Source: an uncultured Verrucomicrobia subdivision 3 bacterium (lineage in GTDB: Bacteria; Verrucomicrobiota; Verrucomicrobiia; Limisphaerales; UBA11358). From it: 64,000 nt of DNA. The notes under the pieces were generated by a model. The model worked only from the letters and a program-made list of their open reading frames with translations, had not been told where the DNA came from and did not search any database. This document shows positions 43,992 to 53,364 of this stretch, one piece after another. The number at the start of each line of letters is the position of its first letter. The first letter of the stretch is position 1. Made by a program: the position numbers and the translations under genes. The stretch covers positions 24,916 to 88,915 of the forward strand of contig CAISEZ010000045.1 in assembly GCA_903884535.1 (NCBI GenBank), read 5' to 3'.

Positions 43992-46430
43992 TCAATGATT
44001 CGCAATCACCGGACGGTTCAACAGTGAAATATAATCTTCCAGAATGCGTTCGGTTTCTTCGAGCGTCGGGTCAATGCCCGGCGGCGATTTCTTTTTCAAG
44101 GCGGCTTCCAGCAACTTGGGCGAAACCGTGCTGCCCATCGGCTTGCTGACGAGCCGTTCAAGCGTGTTGGCACCCGGGGACGGTGAATTGGTTTTAGCGC
44201 TCAAATCCGGATTGAAATTCAGCGCAAGCGAATTGGTATGCGCCGCTGAATTGGTGGCAAAAAAGTTGTCCAATTCCTTCGTTTCATAACGAACAGAGGC
44301 GTCCGTCAGATTGTTTGTTTCTGACGGATCCAGATGTTCTTTCAAACCGGGCGCATCGGCGTTTTCGACCGTGACATCGTAAATCTTCACCGCCGATGGC
44401 GGGCGCGTGGCGCGTTCCTTTTCGCGTTCGAGATTCAGCGTGGTGTGACGCTCGCGTTCCTTGATGGCCTCGCGTTCGTTGATGGTGGCGGTTTTTTCGG
44501 CCTGCATTTTCACCCAGTCGTCAATGTCCTGCCGGATGTAGGCGAATTCCCGGTTGGTCGCCAGCCGCGCATCGGAACGCTCGTGCAGGGTTGTAAGGTA
44601 TGGTTCCACCAGATTGAACTTGTCGTATTTCGCCGGCTTGATCGTGTCCCACGGCAGTGGATTTTCCAGCGCGGTTTCGCCGACGAAGCTGGAATAATTC
44701 AGCACGTCGGGAAAAATGATGTCCGGCACGACGCCTTTCAATTGGGTCGAAGCGCCGCTCACGCGGTAAAATTTGCGGATGGTGATCTTGATGGTGCCGG
44801 GATCGTTGGTGGCCGTAGCCGTGGCGGGCCAGACAAACGGGCGCAGGGGATTCAGATTTTGCACCGTGCCTTTGCCGTGCGTCGAAACATCGCCGACCAC
44901 CAAAGCGCGGCCGTAATCCTGCAACGCGGCAGCGGCGATTTCAGAAGCGGACGCGCTGAACCGGTTGATCATCACGACGAGCGGGCCGTCGTAAAGGGCG
45001 CTGGTGTTGTTGTCGGAATCCACGGTGACGTTGCCGTCGGGATTGCGGGCGAGCACCACCGGTCCGCCTTTGATGAATAGGCCGGTGAGTTTGATGCATT
45101 CTTCCAGCGAGCCGCCGGGATTGCTCCGCATATCCAAAATAATGCCGGCGACTTTTTCCGCCTTCAGCTTTTTAACCAGCTTGGCGACGTCGTCGGAAAT
45201 ATATTTGGGTGTGGAATGTTCGTTGCCCGGGCCGGGAATCGTGGCGTAAAACGAGGGCATTTCAATGACGCCAATCCGGTTGGTGCCGCCGTGACCGTCC
45301 GGCGTTTCAATCAACTGCGCCTTGGCCTCGGAATCTTCCAATTTGATTTCATCGCGGACGAGCGTGACGATGCGCCGCACGGCGCGATCTTCCGCCGGGC
45401 TGATGGTCAGGCGGACCTCGGTATTTTTTGGCCCGCGAATTTTCTGCACGACTTTTTCCAGTTCCATGTCCACGACATCCACCGCCGGTTTGCTGCCCTG
45501 CGCGACGGCGACGATGCGGTCGTTTTCCTTGAGCTGTTTACTCTTGGTCGCCGGCCCGCCGGGCACCAGCGCACGGATGGTGCAATAGCCGTCATCCTCG
45601 GAAAGCTGGGCGCCGATGCCAAACAGCGAGAGGCTCATGTTGATGGAAAAATCCTGCGCGTGCGGCGCGCTGAAATAATCAGAGTGCGGATCGTAGGCGT
45701 GGGCCAGCGCGTTGAGGTATGCCTGCAGCACAAAATCGCTGTCGGCATTGGTCATGGCGCGCATGTTCCAGCGGTTATGGCGGGCGAGGGTGGCGACGAT
45801 GTTGGTGTTGGCATCGGCCGGCAGCTTGACGGTGAAAGTGCCGTTGGTCTCGGAAATTTCGCGTGACAATTTGTCCTGCAAATATTCATAGCGCAGCCGC
45901 AGCCGCCAGAGGTTCTGCGCCTCCGTCAGGTCTTTCGGAAACGGATCGTGCCGGCGATCCAGCTCGATTTTTTCCTCGGCGCTGAATTTGAATTTATCCT
46001 GCGCGAGCAGTTCGTTGACATACGCGGCGTGCTGTTGGAAGCGGTCGGCGTAACGCTGATAAATGATAAATGCCGGTGTCAAATCGGCCGTGCCGTGGCC
46101 GCCGGTGGTCAGCACATCGAGATTGGTGCGAAAATGGTCGAACTCCGCGAGGTCGGACTGGAGAAAATTTTCATGGCGCGGGTCGAGCGAATCAATGTAG
46201 CCGTTAAAAAACTTCGCCGACAAATCCTTGTCGAGCGGGCGTTGCAGGTAATGAAATTCCTCGAGCAAACGGGCCGCGACGTAGGCGATGCGCGGATCGT
46301 TCGGGCCGGGCTTGAGGTGCGTGTCCAGGCTGGACAACGGCGGCAGCGCGGAATGTTGGGCCGATTCGCAGCCCGCCCAGAGGGCGAAACCAGCGAAGAC
46401 GGCGAGCAGGAAAAGGCGGTTGAAACGCAT
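43992..46430 (-). CDS. prc: Tail-specific protease (C-terminal processing peptidase, S41A)
   Basis: 812 residues from the ATG at 46430; a GTG at 46442 would add four. The lipobox ALWAGC puts Cys21 at the mature N-terminus, so it is a predicted lipoprotein. The N-terminal Prc domain (YIDSLDPRHENFLQSDLAEFD, YDPHSDYFSAP) leads to a PDZ domain (about 245-325, LSLFGIGAQLSEDDGYCTI) and the S41 protease core, with GGSLEECIKLTGLF, the catalytic Ser near 495 in RFSASASEI and Lys near 517 in THGKGTVQ. A DUF3340-like C-terminal region follows. Prc trims or degrades periplasmic proteins and regulates murein hydrolases. Divergent from the FKBP gene. Confidence 0.94.
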   Translation of the reverse strand: MRFNRLFLLAVFAGFALWAGCESAQHSALPPLSSLDTHLKPGPNDPRIAYVAARLLEEFHYLQRPLDKDLSAKFFNGYIDSLDPRHENFLQSDLAEFDHFRTNLDVLTTGGHGTADLTPAFIIYQRYADRFQQHAAYVNELLAQDKFKFSAEEKIELDRRHDPFPKDLTEAQNLWRLRLRYEYLQDKLSREISETNGTFTVKLPADANTNIVATLARHNRWNMRAMTNADSDFVLQAYLNALAHAYDPHSDYFSAPHAQDFSINMSLSLFGIGAQLSEDDGYCTIRALVPGGPATKSKQLKENDRIVAVAQGSKPAVDVVDMELEKVVQKIRGPKNTEVRLTISPAEDRAVRRIVTLVRDEIKLEDSEAKAQLIETPDGHGGTNRIGVIEMPSFYATIPGPGNEHSTPKYISDDVAKLVKKLKAEKVAGIILDMRSNPGGSLEECIKLTGLFIKGGPVVLARNPDGNVTVDSDNNTSALYDGPLVVMINRFSASASEIAAAALQDYGRALVVGDVSTHGKGTVQNLNPLRPFVWPATATATNDPGTIKITIRKFYRVSGASTQLKGVVPDIIFPDVLNYSSFVGETALENPLPWDTIKPAKYDKFNLVEPYLTTLHERSDARLATNREFAYIRQDIDDWVKMQAEKTATINEREAIKERERHTTLNLEREKERATRPPSAVKIYDVTVENADAPGLKEHLDPSETNNLTDASVRYETKELDNFFATNSAAHTNSLALNFNPDLSAKTNSPSPGANTLERLVSKPMGSTVSPKLLEAALKKKSPPGIDPTLEETERILEDYISLLNRPVIANH

Positions 46431-46572
46431 GGCAATGTGCACAGTTGGACGGAATATAGCCCAAAGTGTTCAGCGAGGAAAACAAAATGAGCAAACGTTG
46501 CAAAAAGTTTGAACGAAAAGCGGATTGCCTTTGTCTGTGCAATCCAGAATTATATCGCCTCAATTCAACCGC

Positions 46573-47403
46573 ATGAAAACTATTGTTTTAGCAACCGCAC
46601 TCGGACTTGGCCTGGCCCCCGTGGTCATGGCTGGCACCACCAACCAGTTGACCGACGAAAAATCCCGCGTCAGCTACGCCATCGGCATGATGAACGGTCA
46701 TCAGTGGCAACAACAGGGACTGGATATTGATCCCGATATTTACGTCCGCGGCATCAAGGACGTGCAATCTGGCGGCGCCACCTTGCTCACGCAAGACGAA
46801 GCCCAGCAATTGCTGACCGCTTTTGGCAAGGAATTCAAAATCAAACAGCAGAAGATGCAGGCCGAGAAGGCCGCCAAAAATAAAATAGATGGCGAGGCTT
46901 TTCTCGCGGCCAACAAAAGCAAGCCCGGTGTCGTCACCTTGCCGGATGGGTTGCAATACACCGTGCTCACCACCGGCACCGGCGCGATGCCGGCGGCGAC
47001 CGACACCGTTTCCGTGAATTATCGCGGCACGCTGATTGACGGCACTGAATTCGACAGTTCCTACAAACGCGGTCAAGCGGCTTCGTTCCCGGTTGGCGGC
47101 GTCATTCACGGCTGGACCGAGGCGCTCGAAAAAATGAACGTCGGTTCCAAGTGGAAATTATTTATTCCCGCCGAACTCGCTTACGGCGAACAGGGCCGGC
47201 CCGGCATTCCGCCGAGTTCCGTCCTGATTTTTGAAGTGGAACTGCTCTCCGTGCAGGCCGCCCCGCCGCCGCCGCCGCCCGCCCAGCCGCTCACCAGCGA
47301 CATCATCAAAGTGCCTTCCAAAGCGGAAATGGACAAAGGCGCGAAGATTGAAGTCATCAAGCCGGAAGATGCGCAAAAAATGCAGTCTGGCCAGAGCAAA
47401 TAA
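46573..47403 (+). CDS. FKBP-type peptidyl-prolyl isomerase, Mip/FkpA-like
   Basis: 276 residues from the ATG at 46573, which begins a signal peptide (about 1-20, VVMA|GTTNQL). The N-terminal dimerisation domain (about 25-105: DEKSRVSYAIGMMNG, LLTAFGKEFKIKQQKMQ) precedes an FKBP domain (about 120-225: VNYRGTLIDGTEFDSSYKRG, PAELAYGEQGRPGIPPSSVLIFEVELL). A poly-Pro run and a short charged tail follow. It is expected to fold exported proteins in the periplasm. A strong terminator follows it, and the HtrA gene comes next. Confidence 0.93.
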   Translation: MKTIVLATALGLGLAPVVMAGTTNQLTDEKSRVSYAIGMMNGHQWQQQGLDIDPDIYVRGIKDVQSGGATLLTQDEAQQLLTAFGKEFKIKQQKMQAEKAAKNKIDGEAFLAANKSKPGVVTLPDGLQYTVLTTGTGAMPAATDTVSVNYRGTLIDGTEFDSSYKRGQAASFPVGGVIHGWTEALEKMNVGSKWKLFIPAELAYGEQGRPGIPPSSVLIFEVELLSVQAAPPPPPPAQPLTSDIIKVPSKAEMDKGAKIEVIKPEDAQKMQSGQSK

Positions 47404-47433
47404 GCCGGCTTTGCTGGTCGCAAATTTTGAGTT

Positions 47434-47468
47434 GGAACGCCGATCACAGGATCGGCGTTCCTTTTTTT
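47434..47468 (+). terminator. Rho-independent terminator after the FKBP gene
   Basis: Perfect 12-bp arms GGAACGCCGATC/GATCGGCGTTCC with loop ACAG and a run of seven T. Confidence 0.92.
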
Positions 47469-47528
47469 ATGGTTCAACCGCCACCGGATTTTTGAACGTC
47501 CACGCGGCGTTTGTGTCAATTTTCCAGT

Positions 47529-49058
47529 ATGAAATTGACCAGAAGTATTGTGGGAATCTCGGCGACAGCGTTCGCGGTGACGTCGGCGATGGTGGCCGTG
47601 CTTTTTGTGGCGCGGGCAGTTGAGAACGGTCCGGCGGTTCATGTGGACAGCACGCCGATCAACCGCGATGCCGGGTTGGGCAACAGTTATTCGCCCATCG
47701 TCAAGAAGGCCGCGCCGAGCGTCGTCAACATTTACTCCACGCGCTTCGTTCACCAGCGACTTTATCGCAACCCGCTTTTGGCGGATCCATTCTTCCGCCA
47801 GTTTTTTGGCAATCTACCCGATGACGGCCGCGAGGTCACCAGCCGCGATAATTGGCTTGGATCCGGCATCATCGTCACTGCCGATGGCTACATTTTGACC
47901 GCCTGCCATGTGGTGGACGGGGCGGACGAAATCAAGGTTGGTATTCAAAATGACAAAACGGAATACGTTGCCAAAGTGATCGGCATGGATCAGCCCACCG
48001 ACGTGGCCGTGCTGAAAATTGAGGCGAAGAATTTACCTGCCGTCACGCTTGGCGACAGCGACCAGCTGGAAGTCGGCGATGTGGTGCTCGCCATCGGCGA
48101 TCCGTTCGGCATTGGCCAGACCGTGACGAAAGGCATCATCAGCGCGCTGGGTCGCAGTCTCTCGGCTTCCGGCGACCTCGATCAATACGAACACACGCGG
48201 TATCAGGATTTCATCCAGACTGACGCGTCCATCAACAAAGGCAATTCCGGCGGCGCGCTCGTGGACGCCGAAGGCCGGCTGATCGGCATCAACGATGCCA
48301 TCGTCAGCCCCAGCGGCACCAGCGCCGGCATCGGTTTTGCCGTGCCGATCAACATGGCGCGAAATGTCATGGAAGGATTTCTCAACGGTGGCAAGGTGGC
48401 CCGCGGTTATTTTGGCGTGGACTTGCAGGACCTTGACGCCGGACTGGCCAAAGATTTCAATCTCCCGACGCAAGGCGGCGCGCTGGTTGCCAATGTCGGT
48501 CCGGAGACTCCGGCAGGCAAGGCGGGCCTGATTTCTGGCGATGCGATCGTCGCCGTCAACGGCAAGACGATTACCAGCAAGGACAATTTGCGGCTGGTGA
48601 TTTCCATGCTGCGGCCCGGTTCGTCGGCCAGCTTAAAGATAATTCGCAACGGCATTCAAAAAACGCTGGTCGTCATCGTCGGCGAACAGCCCAGTAGTGT
48701 CGCCAACAACAATGAAAGCCCTCAACCCAAACCCAAAAACACGCATGCCGACATGCTCGGCGTGGTCACAGTGGCGGACATCGAGCCGGAAGTCCGCCAG
48801 CAACTGCAATTGCCTGATAGTTTGACCGGCGCGTTGGTTTCAAACGTGGAAGGCGGATCCAATTTCGCCGAGGCCGGTCTGCAAATGAACGACATCATTC
48901 TGGAAATCAATCATCAGCCCGTGGCCAGCGCGAAGGACGCGGTGAATCTTTGCAAAGCGGACAAGGATGAACGAATTCTCGTCAAAGTTTGGCGGCGGCG
49001 CGGCGAACTCGCCGTCATCCGCTACTTGAGCGTGAATAATCCCGCGCATACGAAATAA
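47529..49058 (+). CDS. Periplasmic serine protease, HtrA/DegP (Do) family
   Basis: 509 residues from the ATG at 47529. An N-terminal hydrophobic segment (about 5-30) is a signal peptide or anchor. The trypsin-like domain has its full triad: His127 in TACHVV, Asp158 in PTDVAVL and Ser241 in GNSGGAL. Two PDZ domains follow (about 275-365, GYFGVDLQDLDAGLAKDF; about 400-495, LGVVTVADIEPEVRQQL). The architecture matches DegP/DegQ: degradation and chaperoning of misfolded envelope proteins. It sits after the FKBP isomerase and before a DnaJ-like gene, all on the plus strand. Confidence 0.95.
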   Translation: MKLTRSIVGISATAFAVTSAMVAVLFVARAVENGPAVHVDSTPINRDAGLGNSYSPIVKKAAPSVVNIYSTRFVHQRLYRNPLLADPFFRQFFGNLPDDGREVTSRDNWLGSGIIVTADGYILTACHVVDGADEIKVGIQNDKTEYVAKVIGMDQPTDVAVLKIEAKNLPAVTLGDSDQLEVGDVVLAIGDPFGIGQTVTKGIISALGRSLSASGDLDQYEHTRYQDFIQTDASINKGNSGGALVDAEGRLIGINDAIVSPSGTSAGIGFAVPINMARNVMEGFLNGGKVARGYFGVDLQDLDAGLAKDFNLPTQGGALVANVGPETPAGKAGLISGDAIVAVNGKTITSKDNLRLVISMLRPGSSASLKIIRNGIQKTLVVIVGEQPSSVANNNESPQPKPKNTHADMLGVVTVADIEPEVRQQLQLPDSLTGALVSNVEGGSNFAEAGLQMNDIILEINHQPVASAKDAVNLCKADKDERILVKVWRRRGELAVIRYLSVNNPAHTK

Positions 49059-49163
49059 AATCTTCCGGGAACCTTGGCCAGGGCCTGAATTATCCGGGCG
49101 AAGCCGAGCCAGACTCTTTATCCGGCTTTGACAAATCGCCGGCGAAGGGCAAATTCATTTCCG

Positions 49164-50123
49164 ATGGCTGCCCAATACAAAGATTATTACAAGACCCTCG
49201 GTGTCCCGCGCACCGCGTCCGCCGACGAGATGAAAAAATCCTTCCGCAAACTTGCGCGCGAACATCATCCCGATGTGGCGAAGGACAAAAAGAAATCCGA
49301 GGAAAAATTCAAGGAGATCAACGAGGCTTACGAAGTCCTGTCCGACCCGGCCAAGCGAAAAAAATACGACGAGCTCGGCGCTGATTGGAAATCCGGCGCG
49401 GATTTCCGGCCGCCGCCCGGCCACGGCGGTTTCAGTGGCGGCCAGGGATTTCGCGGTGGCCGCACGATGAGCGAGGAGGATATCCAGGCGCATTTCGGCG
49501 GCACCGGCTTCAGCGATTTTTTCGAGCAGATGTTTGGCGCGCGCCGGCGCGGCGGCATGGACAGTTTTGCGCGCGGTGCGAATCCCGCCGAGCGCGGCCG
49601 CGATGTCGAAGGCGACATTCTGGTTACGCTGCACGAAGCGGCGACCGGCTCCATCCGTCCCGTCACCGTCCAGCACGGTGATCGCAATGAAACGCATCAG
49701 GTCCGCATTCCGCCGGGCGTCAGCGAGGGACAAAAACTGCGCATCGCCGGCCGCGGTGAAATCGGCAGCGGCGGCGGCGAGGCGGGCGATTTGTTTTTGA
49801 ACGTGCGGTTTGCCAAGCATCCGGACTTTGATTTGGACGGCCACGATTTAATTCACGAGCTGGACTTGGCGCCGTGGGAAGCCGCGCTGGGCGCGGAGAT
49901 TTCTGTCCCGACGCTCGAAGGCAAAGTGAAATTAAAAATCGCAGCCGGCACGCAAAGTGGCCAGAAATTGCGCGTGCGCCATCGCGGTCTGCCGTTGCGC
50001 GACGGCACGCGCGGCGATCTGATTGTCGTCACGCAGATCGCGATGCCCGGCAAACTTTCCGATGCGGAAAAAAAACTCTGGGAACAGCTCGCGCACGAAT
50101 CCAAGTTCCATCCGCGCACTTAA
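49164..50123 (+). CDS. DnaJ-like co-chaperone, CbpA type
   Basis: 319 residues from the ATG at 49164. The J domain (about 5-72) includes DYYKTLGVPRTASADEMKKS and the HPD motif in REHHPDVAK. A Gly/Phe-rich linker follows (about 85-150: PGHGGFSGGQGFRGG), then the two C-terminal substrate-binding domains (RGRDVEGDILVTLHEAATG, IPPGVSEGQKLRIAGRG, LIHELDLAPWEAALG). There is no cysteine-rich zinc domain between them, so it is a class B, CbpA-like protein rather than DnaJ itself. It would stimulate DnaK. A terminator follows. Confidence 0.93.
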   Translation: MAAQYKDYYKTLGVPRTASADEMKKSFRKLAREHHPDVAKDKKKSEEKFKEINEAYEVLSDPAKRKKYDELGADWKSGADFRPPPGHGGFSGGQGFRGGRTMSEEDIQAHFGGTGFSDFFEQMFGARRRGGMDSFARGANPAERGRDVEGDILVTLHEAATGSIRPVTVQHGDRNETHQVRIPPGVSEGQKLRIAGRGEIGSGGGEAGDLFLNVRFAKHPDFDLDGHDLIHELDLAPWEAALGAEISVPTLEGKVKLKIAAGTQSGQKLRVRHRGLPLRDGTRGDLIVVTQIAMPGKLSDAEKKLWEQLAHESKFHPRT

Positions 50124-50131
50124 CAAATCGT

Positions 50132-50161
50132 GGCGGCGGGTCGGCAGACCGCCGCATTTTT
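50132..50161 (+). terminator. Terminator after the DnaJ-like gene
   Basis: A GC-rich hairpin GCGGCGGGTC/GACCGCCGC with one bulge and a short loop, followed by five T, starting 9 bp past the stop. Confidence 0.7.
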
Positions 50162-50219
50162 CGACAATTAATAGTCCGGCTTTCTGCCGAAAGTCGCTAC
50201 GATTGCAAGGCCGCGCTTT

Positions 50220-50900
50220 ATGAAAACGATTCTCATCACCGGCGTCTCGCGCGGACTTGGCCGCGCGATGACGGTGGAATTCATCCGGCTCGGCCACACC
50301 GTCCTCGGCTGCGGCCGTTCGGCCAGGGAAATTGCCGCGCTGCAAAGACAATTTTCTGCGCCAAACGATTTTGCCGTCGTGGATGTTTCTTCCGATGACC
50401 AAGTGGCGGCGTGGGCAAAACGCGTTTTGCCAATGCACGCTGCGCCGGATTTGCTGCTCAACAACGCCGCGCTCATCAATCGCAACGCGCCGCTCTGGAA
50501 AATTTCCGCCGAGGAATTCTCCGCCGTGGTGGACGTGAATCTCAAAGGCGTGGCGAACGTCATCCGCCATTTTGTGCCGGCGATGATCGCGCGGCGCAGC
50601 GGCGTGATCGTGAATTTCAGTTCCGGCTGGGGCCGCTCGACCGACGCGGAAGTCGCGCCGTATTGCGCCACGAAATGGGCGATTGAAGGACTGACGCAAG
50701 CGCTCGCGCAGGAATTGTCGCCGGGGCTGGCCGCCGTGCCGCTGAATCCCGGCATCATCAGCACTGATATGCTGCAAAGCTGTTTCGCCGGCGGCGCGAA
50801 TAATTATCTGACCGCCGAGGAATGGGCCAAGACCGCCGTGCCGTTTCTGTTGAAACTCAATGCGGGGAACAACGGTGAACAAATGACGGTGCCTATCTGA
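50220..50900 (+). CDS. Short-chain dehydrogenase/reductase
   Basis: A 226-residue classical SDR. TGVSRGLGRA (8-17) is the nucleotide-binding TGxxxGxG motif, NNAAL (81-85) the structural motif, and Ser134/135 with Tyr148 and Lys152 (YCATK) the active site. Cofactor preference leans to NADP because a basic residue (CGRSAR) follows the second strand, but this is inference. The substrate is unknown. It stands alone between a terminator and the XRE regulator gene, with which it converges at 8 bp. Confidence 0.88.
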   Translation: MKTILITGVSRGLGRAMTVEFIRLGHTVLGCGRSAREIAALQRQFSAPNDFAVVDVSSDDQVAAWAKRVLPMHAAPDLLLNNAALINRNAPLWKISAEEFSAVVDVNLKGVANVIRHFVPAMIARRSGVIVNFSSGWGRSTDAEVAPYCATKWAIEGLTQALAQELSPGLAAVPLNPGIISTDMLQSCFAGGANNYLTAEEWAKTAVPFLLKLNAGNNGEQMTVPI

Positions 50901-50908
50901 ATATCGCG

Positions 50909-51112
50909 TTAATGGAAAATGTCCGACATTTTGCACTTCAAACGCTGCATAATTTGCTGGAGGCGACCCAGCGTAATGCTCTGCTGGCATTGCTCCAAAC
51001 GGTGAAGCGTGGAAGTGGGAAGACCGAGTTTTTTGGAAAACTGGGCAAACGTCATGGTTCCGCGTTTCTGTTTTAGAAACGAAGCCAGTTGTTTTTCCAA
51101 AGTGTCACGCAC
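50909..51112 (-). CDS. Small XRE-family transcriptional regulator
   Basis: A 67-residue protein that is little more than an XRE/Cro-type helix-turn-helix: TMTFAQFSKKLGLPTSTLHRLE then SITLGRLQQIMQRLKCKMSD. There is no effector domain. A perfect 24-bp palindrome sits 20 bp upstream of its ATG, in the divergent promoter it shares with the NHL/Ig-like gene, which suggests that it represses itself and perhaps that gene. It could be the antitoxin half of a toxin-antitoxin pair, but no toxin-like gene is adjacent. Confidence 0.75.
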   Translation of the reverse strand: MRDTLEKQLASFLKQKRGTMTFAQFSKKLGLPTSTLHRLEQCQQSITLGRLQQIMQRLKCKMSDIFH

Positions 51113-51131
51113 CCAGCAATGCTGGCCAATT

Positions 51132-51155
51132 ATTTATTCCGTTTGCGGAATAAAT
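51132..51155. promoter_or_regulatory. Palindromic operator between divergent genes
   Basis: A perfect 10+4+10 repeat, ATTTATTCCG-TTTG-CGGAATAAAT, lying 20 bp upstream of the XRE gene and 39 bp upstream of the NHL/Ig-like ATG at 51194. A TTGACA -35-like box follows it at 51159-51164. The form and place fit the operator of the small XRE protein. Confidence 0.6.
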
Positions 51156-51193
51156 TGTTTGACAGCCCCATAAAAAATCGCTTTGCTCGGTCG

Positions 51194-53276
51194 ATGAAAC
51201 CGGATTTGGGCAAAGTTTTATGTCTTGGGTTGGGGATGATCTTCTCGGTTGCGAGCAATGCTCAGCCTGTCATCACAATTCAGCCGGCGAATCAAACTGC
51301 GGTTTTCGGTGGCAGTGCCGTATTCAGCGTAATGGTGACCGGCGTCGGACCGTTCACTTACCAATGGCGATTGAGTGGCACCAACCTGCCGAATCGAAAC
51401 AACATTATTACCAGAGCCGCAGGCGGAGGCGTTGGATCGGCTTTTTCCGGCGACGGTGGAGTGGCCACGAGCGCAAGCTTATGGAATCCGACCGGAGTCG
51501 CGCTTGATTCCGCCGGCGATCTTTTTATCGCGGACTCCGCGAACGAGCGCATTCGAATGGTGGACACCAATTTTGTAAGCACGACCAATGGACTGATTGG
51601 CAACATCCGGACCATGGCTGGGAGTGGGACGTCAGCTTATTCCGGGGATGGTGGATTAGCCACCAATGCCGGATTAACATGTGCCGCCGTGGCAGTGGAC
51701 GGGTTTGGAAATTTTTATATTGCTGACCAATCTGCCGGCCGCATCCGTAAAGTGGATACGAATGGCATAATTTCCACAGTGGCGGGAACCAATAGCTCTG
51801 GTTTTACCGGCGATGGCGGCCCAGCAACAGTGGCCAAACTGAACGTGCCATTGGGTGTGATTGTGGATGCTTTGGGCAATCTGTTCATTGCGGACTGGCT
51901 TAACAACCGAATCCGAAAGGTTGACACAAATGGCATTATCACAACCGTGGCGGGAACCAATAGTGCCGGTTTTGCTGGTGATGGGGGCTTGGCGGTCAAC
52001 GCCAAATTGAATCGGCCCGCTGCCGTGGCTGTGGATGGATTTGGCAATTTGTTCATTGCTGACATGAGCAACAATCGCATCCGTAAAGTGGACGCGAGCG
52101 GCTTCATTACAACATTGGCTGGAACCAACACTGCGGCATTTTCTGGCGACGGGGGAACCGCTACGAACGCCAGTCTGAACCAGCCGAATGGCGTAGCCGT
52201 GGATACGTTTGGTGACGTGTTTATTTCTGACTATGCAAACAACCGCATTCGCATGGTGAATACTGCGGGTAATATTACGACCGTGGCCGGCAATGGTGGC
52301 ACTGGAAATGCCGGTGACGGTGGTCTTGCCAGTAATGCAACTATTTACCAGCCGCACGGTGTGAGTGTGGATTTCTACGGCAATTTCTATGTTGTGGGCT
52401 ATTTGTCTTCAACCATTCGCAAAGTGGATTTGGGCCGAGCGCCGATGTTGCAATTGTTAAATGTCGCGGCCACCAATGCGGGCAATTACGACGTGGTCAT
52501 AACAAGTCCCTCCGGCAGTGTAACCAGCAGCATCGTATCGTTGACTTTACTTTTGCCTCCCAGCATCACAACCCAACCAGTCAGTATTACGGCGGCCAGC
52601 GGAAGTTCAGCTAATTTCAATGTGACTGTCACCAATAACCCTCCATTTAGCTATCAATGGTTTACCAGCTCAGGACGAACTGCTACCGCAGTTCCCTATG
52701 TTTCAGGCGGACATGTTCAGTTTGTATTTATGAGAGATGTCGGAGCAGGATATGTCTCACCACCACAAGTGCATTTTATTGGTGGAAGCGGTAGTGGAGC
52801 CGCTGGGACGGCATGGGTCTCCGCTGGTTCGGTGTCACAAATCATCATGTTCAACCAAGGTTCCGGCTACCACCCCACCGACAATCCAGATTGATCCACC
52901 GACTGCGCTCGTCAATACCACTTTGATTGACCAGACAAATTCCCCTCTGACATTGCCGTCGGTCACGAGCGGCAATTCAACGAATTATTTTGTCGTGGTA
53001 ACAAATAATTATGGCAGCGTCACCAGCTCGGCGGCGACGCTATTTGTGTTTCTTTCGCCTCAAAACTTGACCGTTCAAAATGTCGCCGTGGGATTGCAAA
53101 TGCAATTTGCAGGCACGCCATATTACCGCTACAGCCTGCAATCAGCCACCAACCTGACGCCGCCAACAAGTTGGATATCCATTTTCACCAACACGGCTGA
53201 CGTGAATGGCAACTGGCAATTTACGGATACCAATTTGAATGCAGGCCAAAAGTTTTATCGCGCTGAGGGACAGTAA
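51194..53276 (+). pseudogene. Secreted NHL-repeat/Ig-like protein gene with a +1 frameshift
   Basis: From the ATG at 51194 a signal peptide (ending NAQ) leads to part of an Ig-like domain (ITIQPANQTAVFGGSAVFSV). Six or so NHL-type repeats follow (about 95-415; pattern GDGG.AT.A.L..P.GVAVD..GN.FIAD..NNRIRKVD), then Ig-like segments. At 52868-52872 the frame breaks: GSGY is followed by HPTDNPD and a stop at 52892-52894. Removing one C from the CC at 52870-52871 gives GSGYTPPTIQIDPP and an open frame to 53276, ending with an Ig strand (NNYGSVTSS) and the FYR C-terminal module (FYRAEGQ). The intact product would be about 690 residues. Sequencing error is an alternative to mutation. Confidence 0.75.
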
Positions 53277-53364
53277 GGCTGAATTGCAACAGGTGAATTG
53301 ATGCCGAGCGGGACCAACATTTATTTGCCTTTGACCCTTCCGCTGGCGGGCTTTACGTTTGCTC

